This document shows, piece after piece, positions 47,743 to 56,969 of a DNA stretch of 64,000 nt. The stretch covers positions 1 through 64,000 of the forward strand of contig NZ_QGLE01000008.1 in the NCBI RefSeq assembly GCF_003173035.1, read 5' to 3'. Numbering within the stretch: the first letter of the stretch is position 1; each line of letters starts with the position of its first letter. The notes under the pieces are model-generated. The model worked only from the letters and a program-made list of their open reading frames with translations, was not told where the DNA came from and searched no databases. This stretch comes from Zavarzinia aquatilis. Its GTDB lineage: Bacteria > Pseudomonadota > Alphaproteobacteria > Zavarziniales > Zavarziniaceae. Both the position numbers and the translations under genes were made by a program.

Positions 47743-48381
47743 TCAGCGGTTGGGCTGGGGCGTTACGCGCAGATAGGGCTTCAGCGCCTTGTAGCCCTTG
47801 GGGAATTTCTCGGCGATCAGGGCCGGGTCCTGCAGCGAGGGGACGATGATGACATCGTCGCCATCCGTCCAGTTCACTGGCGTTGCCACCGAATAACCGT
47901 CGGTCAGTTGCAGCGAATCGATGACCCGCAGGATTTCGTCGAAATTCCGCCCGGTCGAGGCCGGATAGGTCAGCGACAGCCGCAGTTTCTTCTTCGGGTC
48001 GATGATGAAGACCGAGCGCACCGTCAGCGTGTCGTTCGCGTTCGGGTGGATCATGTCGTAAAGGTCGGAGACCTTGCGATCCGTGTCCGCGAGGATCGGA
48101 TAGTTGACCGCCGTCCCTTGCGTCTCGGCGATGTCGCCGACCCAGTTCCGGTGGCTGTCCACGGAATCGACCGACAGGGCGAGAACCTTCACGTTCCGCT
48201 TGTCGAATTCGGGCTTCAGCTTCGCCGTATAGCCGAGTTCGGTGGTGCAGACCGGGGTGAAATCCTTCGGGTGAGAGAACAGGATGCCCCAGCTCGATCC
48301 CAGCCAGTCGTGGAAGTGGATCGGGCCTTCGGTCGAGTCCTGCGTGAAATCGGGCACGATATCGCCGAGCCTGAGCGTCAT
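47743..48381 (-). CDS. 1-Cys peroxiredoxin (Prx6 family)
   Basis: The 212-residue protein starts at the ATG at 48381. The active-site block HPKDFTPVCTTELG has peroxidatic Cys45 with Thr42 and Pro43. The later DGDDVIIVPSL segment and length are those of Prx6-type enzymes, with no resolving Cys in the usual place. It reduces peroxides, probably with glutathione or another external thiol. The 230-base upstream region includes an unusually AT-rich tract (about 48445-48500). Confidence 0.93.
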   Translation of the reverse strand: MTLRLGDIVPDFTQDSTEGPIHFHDWLGSSWGILFSHPKDFTPVCTTELGYTAKLKPEFDKRNVKVLALSVDSVDSHRNWVGDIAETQGTAVNYPILADTDRKVSDLYDMIHPNANDTLTVRSVFIIDPKKKLRLSLTYPASTGRNFDEILRVIDSLQLTDGYSVATPVNWTDGDDVIIVPSLQDPALIAEKFPKGYKALKPYLRVTPQPNR

Positions 48382-48611
48382 CTGACGGTCTCCTAAAGCC
48401 GATAGGGTGGCGCCGATGCGGCCACCGCCTCCATATCCGATCAAATCCACAAGAAAATATCAATAATGAAATTTAACAACATAATATATGTGTGTTATTT
48501 GGGCGATCCGCCGCGCTATCCACGCACCGCCTGCCCCGGCTATGCTAGGGCCGGATGCGCATCGCGATACGCGCCGCCACGACCCGACCGTTTCCTGCTG
48601 CCGGATCACCG
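48382..48611 (+). promoter_or_regulatory. Divergent promoter region with AT-rich tract
   Basis: The gap between the divergent peroxiredoxin and SixA genes contains an AT-rich stretch at about 48445-48500 (e.g. AATATCAATAATGAAATTTA and CATAATATATGTG), in strong contrast to its GC-rich surroundings. Such a tract is expected at promoters or nucleoid-protein sites. I cannot assign individual -35/-10 boxes. Confidence 0.4.
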
Positions 48612-49127
48612 ATGAAGACGATCATTCTCCTGCGTCACGCCAAATCGAGCTGGGGCGATGCCTCGGTCGAGGATTTCGACCGCAGCCTCAATCAGCGGGG
48701 TGAAAGGGCGGCTTCGCTGGTCGGCCAGTTCCTGCGTCACGAAGGGCTGCACCCCGATGTCATCCTGTGCTCCGCCGCGCGGCGGACGCGGGAAACCCTG
48801 GTGCGGATCGAAGGCGCCATGGGGGGCGACGTGCCGGCCCTGATCGAGAAGGACCTCTATCTGGCCTCGGCGACCAGTCTGCTGGAACGGCTGCGCCGCC
48901 TGTCGGACGAGGCGGCTTGCGTGCTCGTCATCGGTCACAACCCGGGGCTCGAGGATCTCGCCGCCACGCTGATCGAGCCGCTTGGCTCGCCGCTCGAGGA
49001 AAAACTGGCGATGAAATACCCGACGGCGGGCCTTGCCGTGATCTCCGTCGATATCGGCCGCTGGCACGACCTGAAAAAGCGCGGCGGCAAACTCGACCTG
49101 TTCGTCATTCCGAAGGATCTTGTGTGA
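48612..49127 (+). CDS. SixA-type histidine phosphatase
   Basis: This 171-residue protein starts at ATG 48612. It is a phosphoglycerate mutase-like phosphatase with the RHA motif LLRHAKSSWGD (R8-H9), the second Arg in CSAARRTRET, and the second His in VLVIGHNPGLEDLA. SixA proteins dephosphorylate histidine phosphotransfer domains or small phospho-substrates. Its TGA overlaps the ATG of the CYTH-CHAD gene by one base (TGATG), so the two are coupled. Confidence 0.9.
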   Translation: MKTIILLRHAKSSWGDASVEDFDRSLNQRGERAASLVGQFLRHEGLHPDVILCSAARRTRETLVRIEGAMGGDVPALIEKDLYLASATSLLERLRRLSDEAACVLVIGHNPGLEDLAATLIEPLGSPLEEKLAMKYPTAGLAVISVDIGRWHDLKKRGGKLDLFVIPKDLV

Positions 49128-50659
49128 TGAGTTCCGAAACCGAGCTCAAACTTGGTGTCGCGCCCGAGGATTTGCCGAAACTGCGCCGCCTCGCCTTGCT
49201 CAGCCGGGGCAGCCTGGAGCCGGCGGCGACGAAACACCTGAAGACCGTCTATTTCGACACGGCCGACCGGCAGATGGCGGCGGCCAAGATCACGCTTCGT
49301 GTGCGCGAGGACGGAAGGCGTCTCATCCACGGCGTGAAGGTCCCGCACAAGAGCCTGGCCGGCCTTGCCACCCGGCGGGAATGGGAAGTCGAAAGTCGCA
49401 GCCCGGTGCCCGATTTCTCGGCCTTTCCGCCGGGCACGGTCGAGACCGTGCTCGACACCGGCGCGCTGACCCCCGACCGGCTGGAAGCCACTTTCGAGAC
49501 CGATTTCCGCCGCTCGGTCCGGCGCCTCGCCCTTGGCACCGGCGGTGAGGTCGAGGTGGCGATCGACGAAGGCGCGATCCGCGCCGCCGGCAGGGGCGAA
49601 GTGCCCATCTCTGAACTCGAGTTCGAGCTGAAGGCGGGCGAGGCGGCCGATCTCTTCACCTTTGCGCTTGCCGTCGCGGAACAGGTGCCGTTGCGCGTTC
49701 TCGTCGCCTCCAAGGCGGAACGCGGGGCGCGCCTTGCCGCGGGCACGCTGGCGGCGCCGGCCAAGGCGCCCCGTCTCGACCTCGACGCGGGCGAGACCAC
49801 GGGCGAGGCCTTCGGCCGCATCGTCACCGAATGCACCGGACACTGGCTGGCCAATGTCGAGGCCGTGCTTGACGGCAGCAACCCGGAAGGCCCGCATCAG
49901 ATGCGCGTCGCCCTGCGCCGCCTGCGCTCCGCCTTCAAGCTGTTCCGGAAAGTGCTGGGACCGGAGCCGTCACGCGCCCTCTCGGACGAGGTGAAATGGC
50001 TCGCCGGCAGCCTTGGCCCCGCGCGGGACTGGGATGTCTTCATCGGCGACGTGGCGGGGCCAGTGTTCGAGGCCCTTGGCCCCGATGCCCGGTTCGACCG
50101 CGTGTTGCTGCAGGCCGAGGCCGAACGCCGCCTCGGCTATGGTATCGCCTGGCGTGCCCTCGCGGACGAGCGGCACACGAGGCTCGCGCTTTCGCTCGGC
50201 CGCTTCGTCGCCGCCGCCGAATGGCGCGAGGGGGGCGATGCCAAGCGTCTCGACCAGAGCGTGACAGTCTTCGCCGCCGAGGCGCTGGACCGCCACTTCA
50301 AGCAGGTGCGGCGCAGCGGCCGACGCATCATGGAGCTGGAGGCCGAAGCCCTGCACGCGCTGCGCATCGAGATCAAGCGCCTGCGCTATGCCCTCGAATT
50401 CTTCGCCGCCCTGTTCGATCCGCGCGAGGTGCGCCGCTTCCTCGACGGGCTGTCGGGGCTGCAGGATTTCCTCGGCAACCTTAACGATCTCACGGTCGCG
50501 CAGCGGCTGATCACCACCCTCGGCAAATCCGACGCCGGCCGGGCCTATGCCGAAGGCGTGCTTACCGGTTTCTACGGCGCCTCGCTGGAGCGCAAGCGCA
50601 AGAGCCTGCGCAGCCAATGGGCCGAGGTGCTGGTGCAGGAACGCTTCTGGCGCGACTGA
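49127..50659 (+). CDS. CYTH and CHAD domain-containing protein
   Basis: The 510-residue protein has an N-terminal CYTH triphosphate-tunnel domain, with the ExExK signature ETELK at residues 4-8 and further charged strands (YFDTADRQMAAAKITLRVRE, VEVAIDEG, ELEFELK). A C-terminal CHAD helical domain begins near residue 225 (GPHQMRVALRRLRSAFKLFR, HALRIEIKRLRYALEFF). CYTH enzymes hydrolyse inorganic triphosphate, and CHAD binds polyphosphate. Coupling with SixA suggests a phosphate or polyphosphate-related function (inference). Confidence 0.93.
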   Translation: MSSETELKLGVAPEDLPKLRRLALLSRGSLEPAATKHLKTVYFDTADRQMAAAKITLRVREDGRRLIHGVKVPHKSLAGLATRREWEVESRSPVPDFSAFPPGTVETVLDTGALTPDRLEATFETDFRRSVRRLALGTGGEVEVAIDEGAIRAAGRGEVPISELEFELKAGEAADLFTFALAVAEQVPLRVLVASKAERGARLAAGTLAAPAKAPRLDLDAGETTGEAFGRIVTECTGHWLANVEAVLDGSNPEGPHQMRVALRRLRSAFKLFRKVLGPEPSRALSDEVKWLAGSLGPARDWDVFIGDVAGPVFEALGPDARFDRVLLQAEAERRLGYGIAWRALADERHTRLALSLGRFVAAAEWREGGDAKRLDQSVTVFAAEALDRHFKQVRRSGRRIMELEAEALHALRIEIKRLRYALEFFAALFDPREVRRFLDGLSGLQDFLGNLNDLTVAQRLITTLGKSDAGRAYAEGVLTGFYGASLERKRKSLRSQWAEVLVQERFWRD

Positions 50660-50675
50660 GGAAGATTGGGCGCCC

Positions 50676-51503
50676 TCACGCCGCCCGGGGCGGGCGGCGT
50701 TGGGGATTCATCCAGGCTTCGAGCCTTGCCCAGGCGCGGGTCAGGATGAAGGTCACCATCAGATAGATCGCGGCCGCGTAGAGATAGATCTCGAAGGAAA
50801 AGCTGCGGGCGTAGATCAGCTTGGTCTGGCCCATCAGGTCGAGGATGGTCACCACCATGGCGATGGCGCTGCCCTTGATCATCAGGATGATCTCGTTGCC
50901 ATAGGCGGGCAGGGCGATGCGATAGGCGCCGGGCAGGATGACCCGGCGCAGCATCAGCCAGCGGCTCATGCCCAGCGCCCGTGCCGCCTCGATCTCGCCG
51001 GGCGGGATCGCCTCGATGCCGCCGCGCAGGATTTCGCCGGTATAGGCCGCGGTGTTCAGGCTGAAGGCGATCAGCGTGCACCAATAGGCTTCGCGGAAGA
51101 TCGGCCACAGGCCCGCGGATTCGAAGAAGGGCCGGAACTGGCCCGAGCCGTAGTAAATCAGGAAGATCTGCGCGAGCAGCGGCGTGCCCCGGAAGAAGAA
51201 GATGTAGGACACCGCAAGAGCGCGGATGGGTCCGATGCGCGATAACCGCGCAAGGGCGACCGGGATCGCCAGCAAGCCGCCGATGGCCAGCGAAATGCCG
51301 ACCATCTCGAGCGTGGTGCCAAGGCCGGCCAACAGGCGCCAGCCGTATTTGCCCAGCAATTCGACCTGTCCGTCGAAAGCGGTGGCGATCCAGCCCGCGA
51401 CCGATTGCAGGAACAGGACGAGTCCGTCGAAGAAGGAGGGATCGGCGACCGGCACGGCGTCGAGGGGCACGCTATCGGGAGGCAGGGTGTTGGTCGGGTC
51501 CAT
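50676..51503 (-). CDS. Polar amino acid ABC transporter permease (HisM/ArtM-like)
   Basis: The 275-residue permease starts at the ATG at 51503. The HEQ/His-Glu-Gln type motif TLEMVGISLAIGGLLAIPVA and the EAA loop GGIEAIPPGEIEAARALGMS are clear, with about five membrane spans after a ~60-residue N-terminal stretch. It pairs with the other permease as the membrane part of an amino acid importer. The end of the gene coincides with a G/C-rich hairpin (CGCCGCCC 50679-50686 with GGGCGGCG 50692-50699), which may terminate the convergent CHAD transcript. Confidence 0.9.
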   Translation of the reverse strand: MDPTNTLPPDSVPLDAVPVADPSFFDGLVLFLQSVAGWIATAFDGQVELLGKYGWRLLAGLGTTLEMVGISLAIGGLLAIPVALARLSRIGPIRALAVSYIFFFRGTPLLAQIFLIYYGSGQFRPFFESAGLWPIFREAYWCTLIAFSLNTAAYTGEILRGGIEAIPPGEIEAARALGMSRWLMLRRVILPGAYRIALPAYGNEIILMIKGSAIAMVVTILDLMGQTKLIYARSFSFEIYLYAAAIYLMVTFILTRAWARLEAWMNPQRRPPRAA

Positions 51504-51517
51504 CGCGTCCTCCCCCC

Positions 51518-52555
51518 TCAGATCCGGCGCACGCCGCGCGAGGCCCAGCGCTCGATGCGGGTGGTGGCGATCATGGAAACCCCGGTGATGGCGAGATAGA
51601 CGAGACAGGCCATGCCGTAGAAGAAGAAGGGCTGCTTGGTCACGCCGACGGCGATCGAGGTCTTGCGCATCAATTCGTCGAGCGCGATGACCGAGACGAG
51701 GGACGTATCCTTGATCATGATCAGCCACAGGTTGCCGAGCCCGGGCAGGGCATAGCGCCAGACCTGCGGCAGCAGGATGCGCCGGATGGTCAGCCGGCGC
51801 GACATGCCGATGGCCCGCGCCGCCTCGAGCTGGCCCTTGGGCACGGCCAGGATGGCGCCGCGCAGGACTTCGGTCGAAAAGGCGCCGAAGACGAGGCTGA
51901 GCGCGACGACGCCCGCGGTGAAGCCGTCGATCTCGACCGTGGTCGAGACGCAGATGCGCGCCGTGTCCTCGCCAAGACCGATCAGCGCCAGCTTGTCGGC
52001 GAGACCGGCGCCGTCGCACACCATGGGCAGGAAACCGGTCGACAGCAGGCCCTGCAGGCCGAACAGCAGCCCGTAATAGATCAGCATCAGGGTCAACAGC
52101 TCGGGCAGGCCGCGGATCAGGGTCGTATAGGCATTGCCGATGAAGTTCAGCGCCCTGGACGGCGCCAGCTTGGCCCCCGCGCCGAGCAGGCCGATGCTCA
52201 GCCCGATCGAGAGCGAGACCACGGCGAGCTTCAGCGTCAGCTGCAAGCCGACCCACAGATCGTCGCCCCAGCCACCTTTGCCGAAACTGATCAGGTCGAT
52301 ATAGAAGGTCGCGCCCGGCGCGACGTCGGCGATCACGTCGTAGATGACCGTGCCGATCCAGCCGAAGACGGCGCCCAGAATGTCGACGGCGAAACCCAGC
52401 ACTTGCCCCACGGGCCAGAACAGGAGGCCGAGCAGCCACCACAGCGCCCCGGCCAGCAGGACGATGCCGTGAACGAGGGCGATGACGGCGGCAAGAAGCC
52501 AGCCGACGATGTCGCCGAAACCGGCGGAAAGCGGGGCGGCCGCGACCGGGTCCAT
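51518..52555 (-). CDS. Polar amino acid ABC transporter permease with N-terminal extension (HisQ/ArtQ-like)
   Basis: The 345-residue permease has the EAA loop GAILAVPKGQLEAARAIGMS and the family start LQLTLKLAVVSLSIGLSIGL. About 100 residues precede the core and contain two or three extra hydrophobic segments (VGWLLAAVIALVHGIVLLAG, ALWWLLGLLFWPVGQVLGFA), unlike the ~230-residue HisQ. A soluble insert near 165-200 has CDGAGLADKLALIGLGEDTA. It lies 10 bases after the ATPase gene and 14 bases before the second permease gene. Confidence 0.9.
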   Translation of the reverse strand: MDPVAAAPLSAGFGDIVGWLLAAVIALVHGIVLLAGALWWLLGLLFWPVGQVLGFAVDILGAVFGWIGTVIYDVIADVAPGATFYIDLISFGKGGWGDDLWVGLQLTLKLAVVSLSIGLSIGLLGAGAKLAPSRALNFIGNAYTTLIRGLPELLTLMLIYYGLLFGLQGLLSTGFLPMVCDGAGLADKLALIGLGEDTARICVSTTVEIDGFTAGVVALSLVFGAFSTEVLRGAILAVPKGQLEAARAIGMSRRLTIRRILLPQVWRYALPGLGNLWLIMIKDTSLVSVIALDELMRKTSIAVGVTKQPFFFYGMACLVYLAITGVSMIATTRIERWASRGVRRI

Positions 52556-52565
52556 GGCCTGCGTC

Positions 52566-53333
<768 letters not shown>

Positions 53334-53452
53334 GAACCCCGCCCGAAAAGCCTGCCATCTTCGGCAAGGCTAGACGCTTCGCGGCCATGCGCAAGGGCCA
53401 AAGCCCGGAAAGCGCCGGATTCGCGGGCAACGAGGCGAAGACTGGTGAAAAA

Positions 53453-53884
53453 TCAGGCGATGTCGAAGGATTCGCCGGCCCCACCCTCGGTCGAGACCTT
53501 GGACAGGGCGTTCATCATGACGGCGCGCAATTCGCTGATCGAATTGGGATTTTCGATAATGCCGATGACGCGGCGGCGCGATGCGCGGGAGGCCATGTTC
53601 TGACCCTGATCGGTCAACATGATGACGGGCGCGCGCGACCCCAGGCGTACCGCGCCGTCAATGACGACGGACGATGACCAGCCCTTCAGTTCCGCGTCGA
53701 CGACGATCAGCTCGGGCCAGGTGCTCATGATGTGGCGCAGGCCCGAATAGCCGTCGTGGGCGACGGTAACGGCGAAACCCCAGGACGACAGATGCTCGCG
53801 CAGCTGCTTGCTGCGGTCGATGTCGCTGTCGACCAGCAATACCTGCGGCCCCTGGTGAGAACTGCCCGTCAATGCGTGTGCCAT
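53453..53884 (-). CDS. Stand-alone response regulator receiver domain, atypical
   Basis: This 143-residue protein starts at the ATG at 53884, behind GGAAAG; an in-frame start at 53926 is weaker. The receiver fold is visible as VLLVDSDIDRSKQLREHL (acidic D19 and D21), phospho-acceptor D63 in LIVVDAELKG, and Thr91 in VIMLTDQG. The conserved Lys after beta-5 is replaced by Asn (IIENPNS, N112), and the Pro after the Asp is absent. No output domain follows. It may be a degenerate or unusually activated receiver acting by protein contact. Confidence 0.82.
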   Translation of the reverse strand: MAHALTGSSHQGPQVLLVDSDIDRSKQLREHLSSWGFAVTVAHDGYSGLRHIMSTWPELIVVDAELKGWSSSVVIDGAVRLGSRAPVIMLTDQGQNMASRASRRRVIGIIENPNSISELRAVMMNALSKVSTEGGAGESFDIA

Positions 53885-54282
53885 GTCGCCGCGCTTTCCA
53901 TCGCCACCGGTGCGCCCGGCAGTCACCCTGATTTGCCACCCTCCGACCTGAACAATGCGGTTCCGGTCGGCCCCAAGGCGCTCTTCTGCTTTGCAACTTT
54001 GAAGAACGGGCGGTCAGGGTCAAGGACCAAAGGCGCCAATTTCCCCCCGATTTCGGGAGCGTGGGCGATCGGTTCAATTTGGGTCTTTATCCGGCGTTGT
54101 CCGCCAATTAGGGGGTAAACGAAGTCGGTTCGGTTGATGATGGCGTGTATTACGGGGTCATGGAGTTGCGGTCCAGGGCTTCCGGAAGACCCGGCTCTTC
54201 AAGGGCGATCAATAAATCCAAAGTCTTGCGGCGATTTGCGTAGTGAATCCCGCAAAGGATTGAAGATAGGGGCTAAGTCACC
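53885..54282 (+). other. 398-base divergent intergenic region
   Basis: This region lies between the receiver gene and the large repeat-protein gene. No gene is supported. The word GCCAATT appears twice (near 54037 and 54102) with adjoining C- or G-runs. A GANTC site (GAATC, 54245-54249) lies 34 bases before the repeat-protein start, a sequence methylated by CcrM in many alphaproteobacteria. The ribosome-binding site of the downstream gene is a weak ATAGGGGC. Confidence 0.4.
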
Positions 54283-56715
54283 ATGAACACGATAACTTCC
54301 AAAAAGGCAGTTCTTTTCGCCACAACGGCGATGGCGGTACTGGTGGCTGCCGGCTTCGGCGCGGCACAGGACGCCATTCCCGTGTCGGGGGATCAGTTCG
54401 GTTACGGCAGCCGGGCGGTGGCGGAAACCAGCTTCAACGTCGATCTGTTCGGCGGCGGCGACGAGAACGGCGGCATCTATGGTGGCGCGCCCACCATCAC
54501 CATCCCCGTCGGTGACAAGCTTGGCCTGCAGGTCGATGGCATCGTCGGTTCCGCGGCCGACGAAAGCTTTTTCGCCGGTGGCGCGGCCCAGCTGTTCTAT
54601 CGCGATCCCCAGCAGTTCCTGGTCGGCGTCGCGGGTGGCGGCTATTTCGTCGACAGCGTTCAGCAGTTCGCGGTGGCCGCGATTGCCGAATATTATCTGG
54701 ACAACGTCACGCTCGAAGGCCTGGTCGGCTATCAGACCGGCGACGTGACCGACGGCGCCTATGGCCGGGCCGGGCTTTCGATCTATGCCAACCCCAATCT
54801 GCGCATCGGCGGCGGCGTCAGCTATTCGGAAGAGAACAAGCTGGGCGGCGACGTCCAGGTCGAGGCGCTGCTCACCGACATTCCCGGCCTCGCGCTGTTC
54901 GCGACCGGTGTCTTCGACGAGCGGGGCTCGATGGGCGTCGGCGGTGTCCGCTTCTATCTGAACAGCGGCACCGGCCTGATGACCAGCGACCGTACCAAGC
55001 AGGCGGAAAGCCCGACCCTGATCGGGATGCACCGCAATCTCGGCCGGCCGAATTTCTTCGTCAACGGCGGCGCCGGTTTCGGCCTGCGCCAGATCAGCCT
55101 GGTCGCCGGGGCCCTGAACGGCGGCCAGCCGTTCGGTGACATCCACGATCCCGACACCCCGGTCGATCCCGTGGCGGCCTGCGGCGACGGCGCGATCTGC
55201 GCGGTCCAGGATGTTCTCGGCAATCTGACCGACAATACGGTTCTCCAGCCCCTGACCGACCTGGTCGACACGCTGCTGAACCCGAACGACGGCGCGCTGT
55301 CGGCGCTGACCGGCGCCCTCGACGATCTGACCAGCTCGTCCTCGGGTCCGCTCGGCGCGGTCACCGACCTGGTCAACGCCCTGGTCGGCACCCAGGACTC
55401 GGCGCTGGAGCCGCTGATTTCCTCGCTCAATCAGGTGCTGGCCGGCCTGACCGGCGGCGTGCCCAATGCCGACATCGCCTCGGGCCTGCTCGGTGGCCTG
55501 ACGGGCGGCCTGACTGGCGCTTCGACCGGCACGACCTCGGGCGGGCTGATCGACGTGGTGCAGGGCACGGTCGACAATCTGCTGGGCGGCACGCCGCTGT
55601 CCGCCGTCGGCGACCTCGTGACCACGCTGGTCGATCCGCAGACCGGCGCGCTTGCGCCGCTGACCGGCCAGCTGAACGACCTGACGTCGGTCGCGGGCGG
55701 CCCGCTCGCCCCGGTGACCCAGCTGGTCGACGGTCTGGTCGGCGCGCAGAACGGCGCCCTCGATCCGGCGCTCGACGCGGTCAATCACTTGCTGGCCGGC
55801 GGGACTGGCAGCCTCGGTGACGGCACGGCGGCGCTGTCCGACGTTCCGGTCGTCGGCGGCATCCTGAACGGCCTTGTCTCCGGCCTCGGCACCTCGGTGA
55901 CGCAGCCGGCCGGCGCGGGCGGCGGCCTGATCGACGTGGTGCAGGGCACGGTCGGCAATCTGCTGGGCGGCACGCCCTTGCAGCCGGTCGCCGGCCTCGT
56001 CGACATGCTGGTCGATCCGCAGACCGGCGCCCTGGCGCCGCTGACCGGCCAGTTGAACGACGTGACCTCGGTCGCGGGCGGCGGTCCGCTCGCGCCCCTC
56101 ACCCAGGTGGTCGACAGTCTGGTCGGGGCGCAGAATGGCGCGCTTGACCCCGTGCTCGACACTGTGAACGACCTCCTGTCGGGTGACCTCGGCGGTCTCG
56201 GCGGGGCGGGCGGCCTCGGCAGCCTCGGCGGCGGCACGGCGGCGCTGTCGGATATCCCGGTGCTCGGCGATGTGCTGGGCGGCCTCCTCGGCGGCCTCGG
56301 CTCGTCGGTCGGCGGCTCGACCGGCGCCACCGGTGGCCTGATCGACGTCGTTCAGGGCACGGTCAACAACCTGCTGGTCGGCACGCCGCTCGAAGCCGTT
56401 GCCGGTGTCGTCGACACGCTGGTCGATCCGCAGACCGGGGCGCTTTCGCCGCTGACCGGCCAGCTGAACGGCCTGACGTCGGTCGCCGGCGGGCCTCTGG
56501 CTCCGGTGACCCAGCTGGTCGACGGTCTGGTCGGGGCGCAGAACGGCGCGCTCGATCCGGTGCTCGATACGGTGAACGGCCTGCTGTCCGGTGGCCTCGG
56601 TGGCCTGGGCGGTCTCGGTGGTCTCGGTGGCCTGGGGGGCGGGACCGCCGCTCTGACCGACATCCCCGTGGTGGGCGGTCTGCTGAGTGGCCTGCTGGGC
56701 GGCCTGCAGGCCTGA
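54283..56715 (+). CDS. Large secreted protein: beta-rich N-terminal domain plus four Gly/Leu/Val-rich tandem repeats
   Basis: The 810-residue protein has a signal peptide (residues 1-29, VLFATTAMAVLVAAGFGAA). A beta-strand-rich region follows (about 35-240; alternating hydrophobic/polar segments such as FLVGVAGGGYFVDSVQQFAV). Repeats then begin at residues 304, 420, 547 and 684. The last three, of 127-137 residues, start GGLIDVVQGTV, include LVDPQTGALAPLTGQLND and VGAQNGALDP, and end in Gly-Leu runs with GTAAL(S/T)D(I/V)PV. The first repeat is diverged. It has two cysteines only (CGDGAIC). Surface or envelope adhesion is plausible. No catalytic motif is seen. Strong terminator downstream; the Cpa/Tad operon follows. 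Confidence 0.85.
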   Translation: MNTITSKKAVLFATTAMAVLVAAGFGAAQDAIPVSGDQFGYGSRAVAETSFNVDLFGGGDENGGIYGGAPTITIPVGDKLGLQVDGIVGSAADESFFAGGAAQLFYRDPQQFLVGVAGGGYFVDSVQQFAVAAIAEYYLDNVTLEGLVGYQTGDVTDGAYGRAGLSIYANPNLRIGGGVSYSEENKLGGDVQVEALLTDIPGLALFATGVFDERGSMGVGGVRFYLNSGTGLMTSDRTKQAESPTLIGMHRNLGRPNFFVNGGAGFGLRQISLVAGALNGGQPFGDIHDPDTPVDPVAACGDGAICAVQDVLGNLTDNTVLQPLTDLVDTLLNPNDGALSALTGALDDLTSSSSGPLGAVTDLVNALVGTQDSALEPLISSLNQVLAGLTGGVPNADIASGLLGGLTGGLTGASTGTTSGGLIDVVQGTVDNLLGGTPLSAVGDLVTTLVDPQTGALAPLTGQLNDLTSVAGGPLAPVTQLVDGLVGAQNGALDPALDAVNHLLAGGTGSLGDGTAALSDVPVVGGILNGLVSGLGTSVTQPAGAGGGLIDVVQGTVGNLLGGTPLQPVAGLVDMLVDPQTGALAPLTGQLNDVTSVAGGGPLAPLTQVVDSLVGAQNGALDPVLDTVNDLLSGDLGGLGGAGGLGSLGGGTAALSDIPVLGDVLGGLLGGLGSSVGGSTGATGGLIDVVQGTVNNLLVGTPLEAVAGVVDTLVDPQTGALSPLTGQLNGLTSVAGGPLAPVTQLVDGLVGAQNGALDPVLDTVNGLLSGGLGGLGGLGGLGGLGGGTAALTDIPVVGGLLSGLLGGLQA
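55192..56712 (+). repeat. In-gene tandem repeats, four units
   Basis: Units begin at 55192 (diverged), 55540, 55921 and 56332, so unit lengths are 348, 381, 411 and 381 bases. The last three are near-identical over long stretches at the DNA level, for example around CTGATCGACGTGGTGCAGGG. This points to recent duplication or ongoing homogenisation. Copy number may vary between strains. Confidence 0.9.
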
Positions 56716-56734
56716 CCGGAACAGGAAATGTCAT

Positions 56735-56769
56735 GGGCCGCGGCCGGCTTTGCCATGCCGCGGCCCTTT
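56735..56769 (+). terminator. Intrinsic terminator after the repeat-protein gene
   Basis: GGGCCGCGGC (56735-56744) pairs perfectly with GCCGCGGCCC (56757-56766), with an inner GGC/GCC pairing in the loop and TTT following. It lies 19 bases after the stop codon. Confidence 0.75.
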
Positions 56770-56813
56770 CGCTAAAGTCGTCGGCACAGAATGCCTAGGC
56801 GGGAATGATCAAG

Positions 56814-56969
56814 ATGCGCGCGCGTTTCATCCATGGGCTGGCCGTGATCCTGGCTTTGAGCCTCGCCGCCCAGCTCGGTGCCTGCGGCAGCCGCCTCAAC
56901 GGCAATGCCTCTGGCGGTTCGGGCCGCGCGACGACAGCCGGCGGCGGACTGTCGATTCCCTTCCCCTGA
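56814..56969 (+). CDS. Tiny lipoprotein, 51 residues
   Basis: An open frame from ATG 56814 encodes a signal peptide MRARFIHGLAVILALSLAAQ followed by lipobox LGAC (Cys24). The short mature part, CGSRLNGNASGGSGRATT then AGGGLSIPFP, is mostly Gly/Ser/Ala. AGGCGGG lies about 10 bases upstream; an in-frame ATG at 56805 is too close to it. Small lipoproteins are frequent next to secretin operons, and the Cpa/Tad operon starts 373 bases downstream, but a pilotin role is only a guess. Confidence 0.65.
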   Translation: MRARFIHGLAVILALSLAAQLGACGSRLNGNASGGSGRATTAGGGLSIPFP

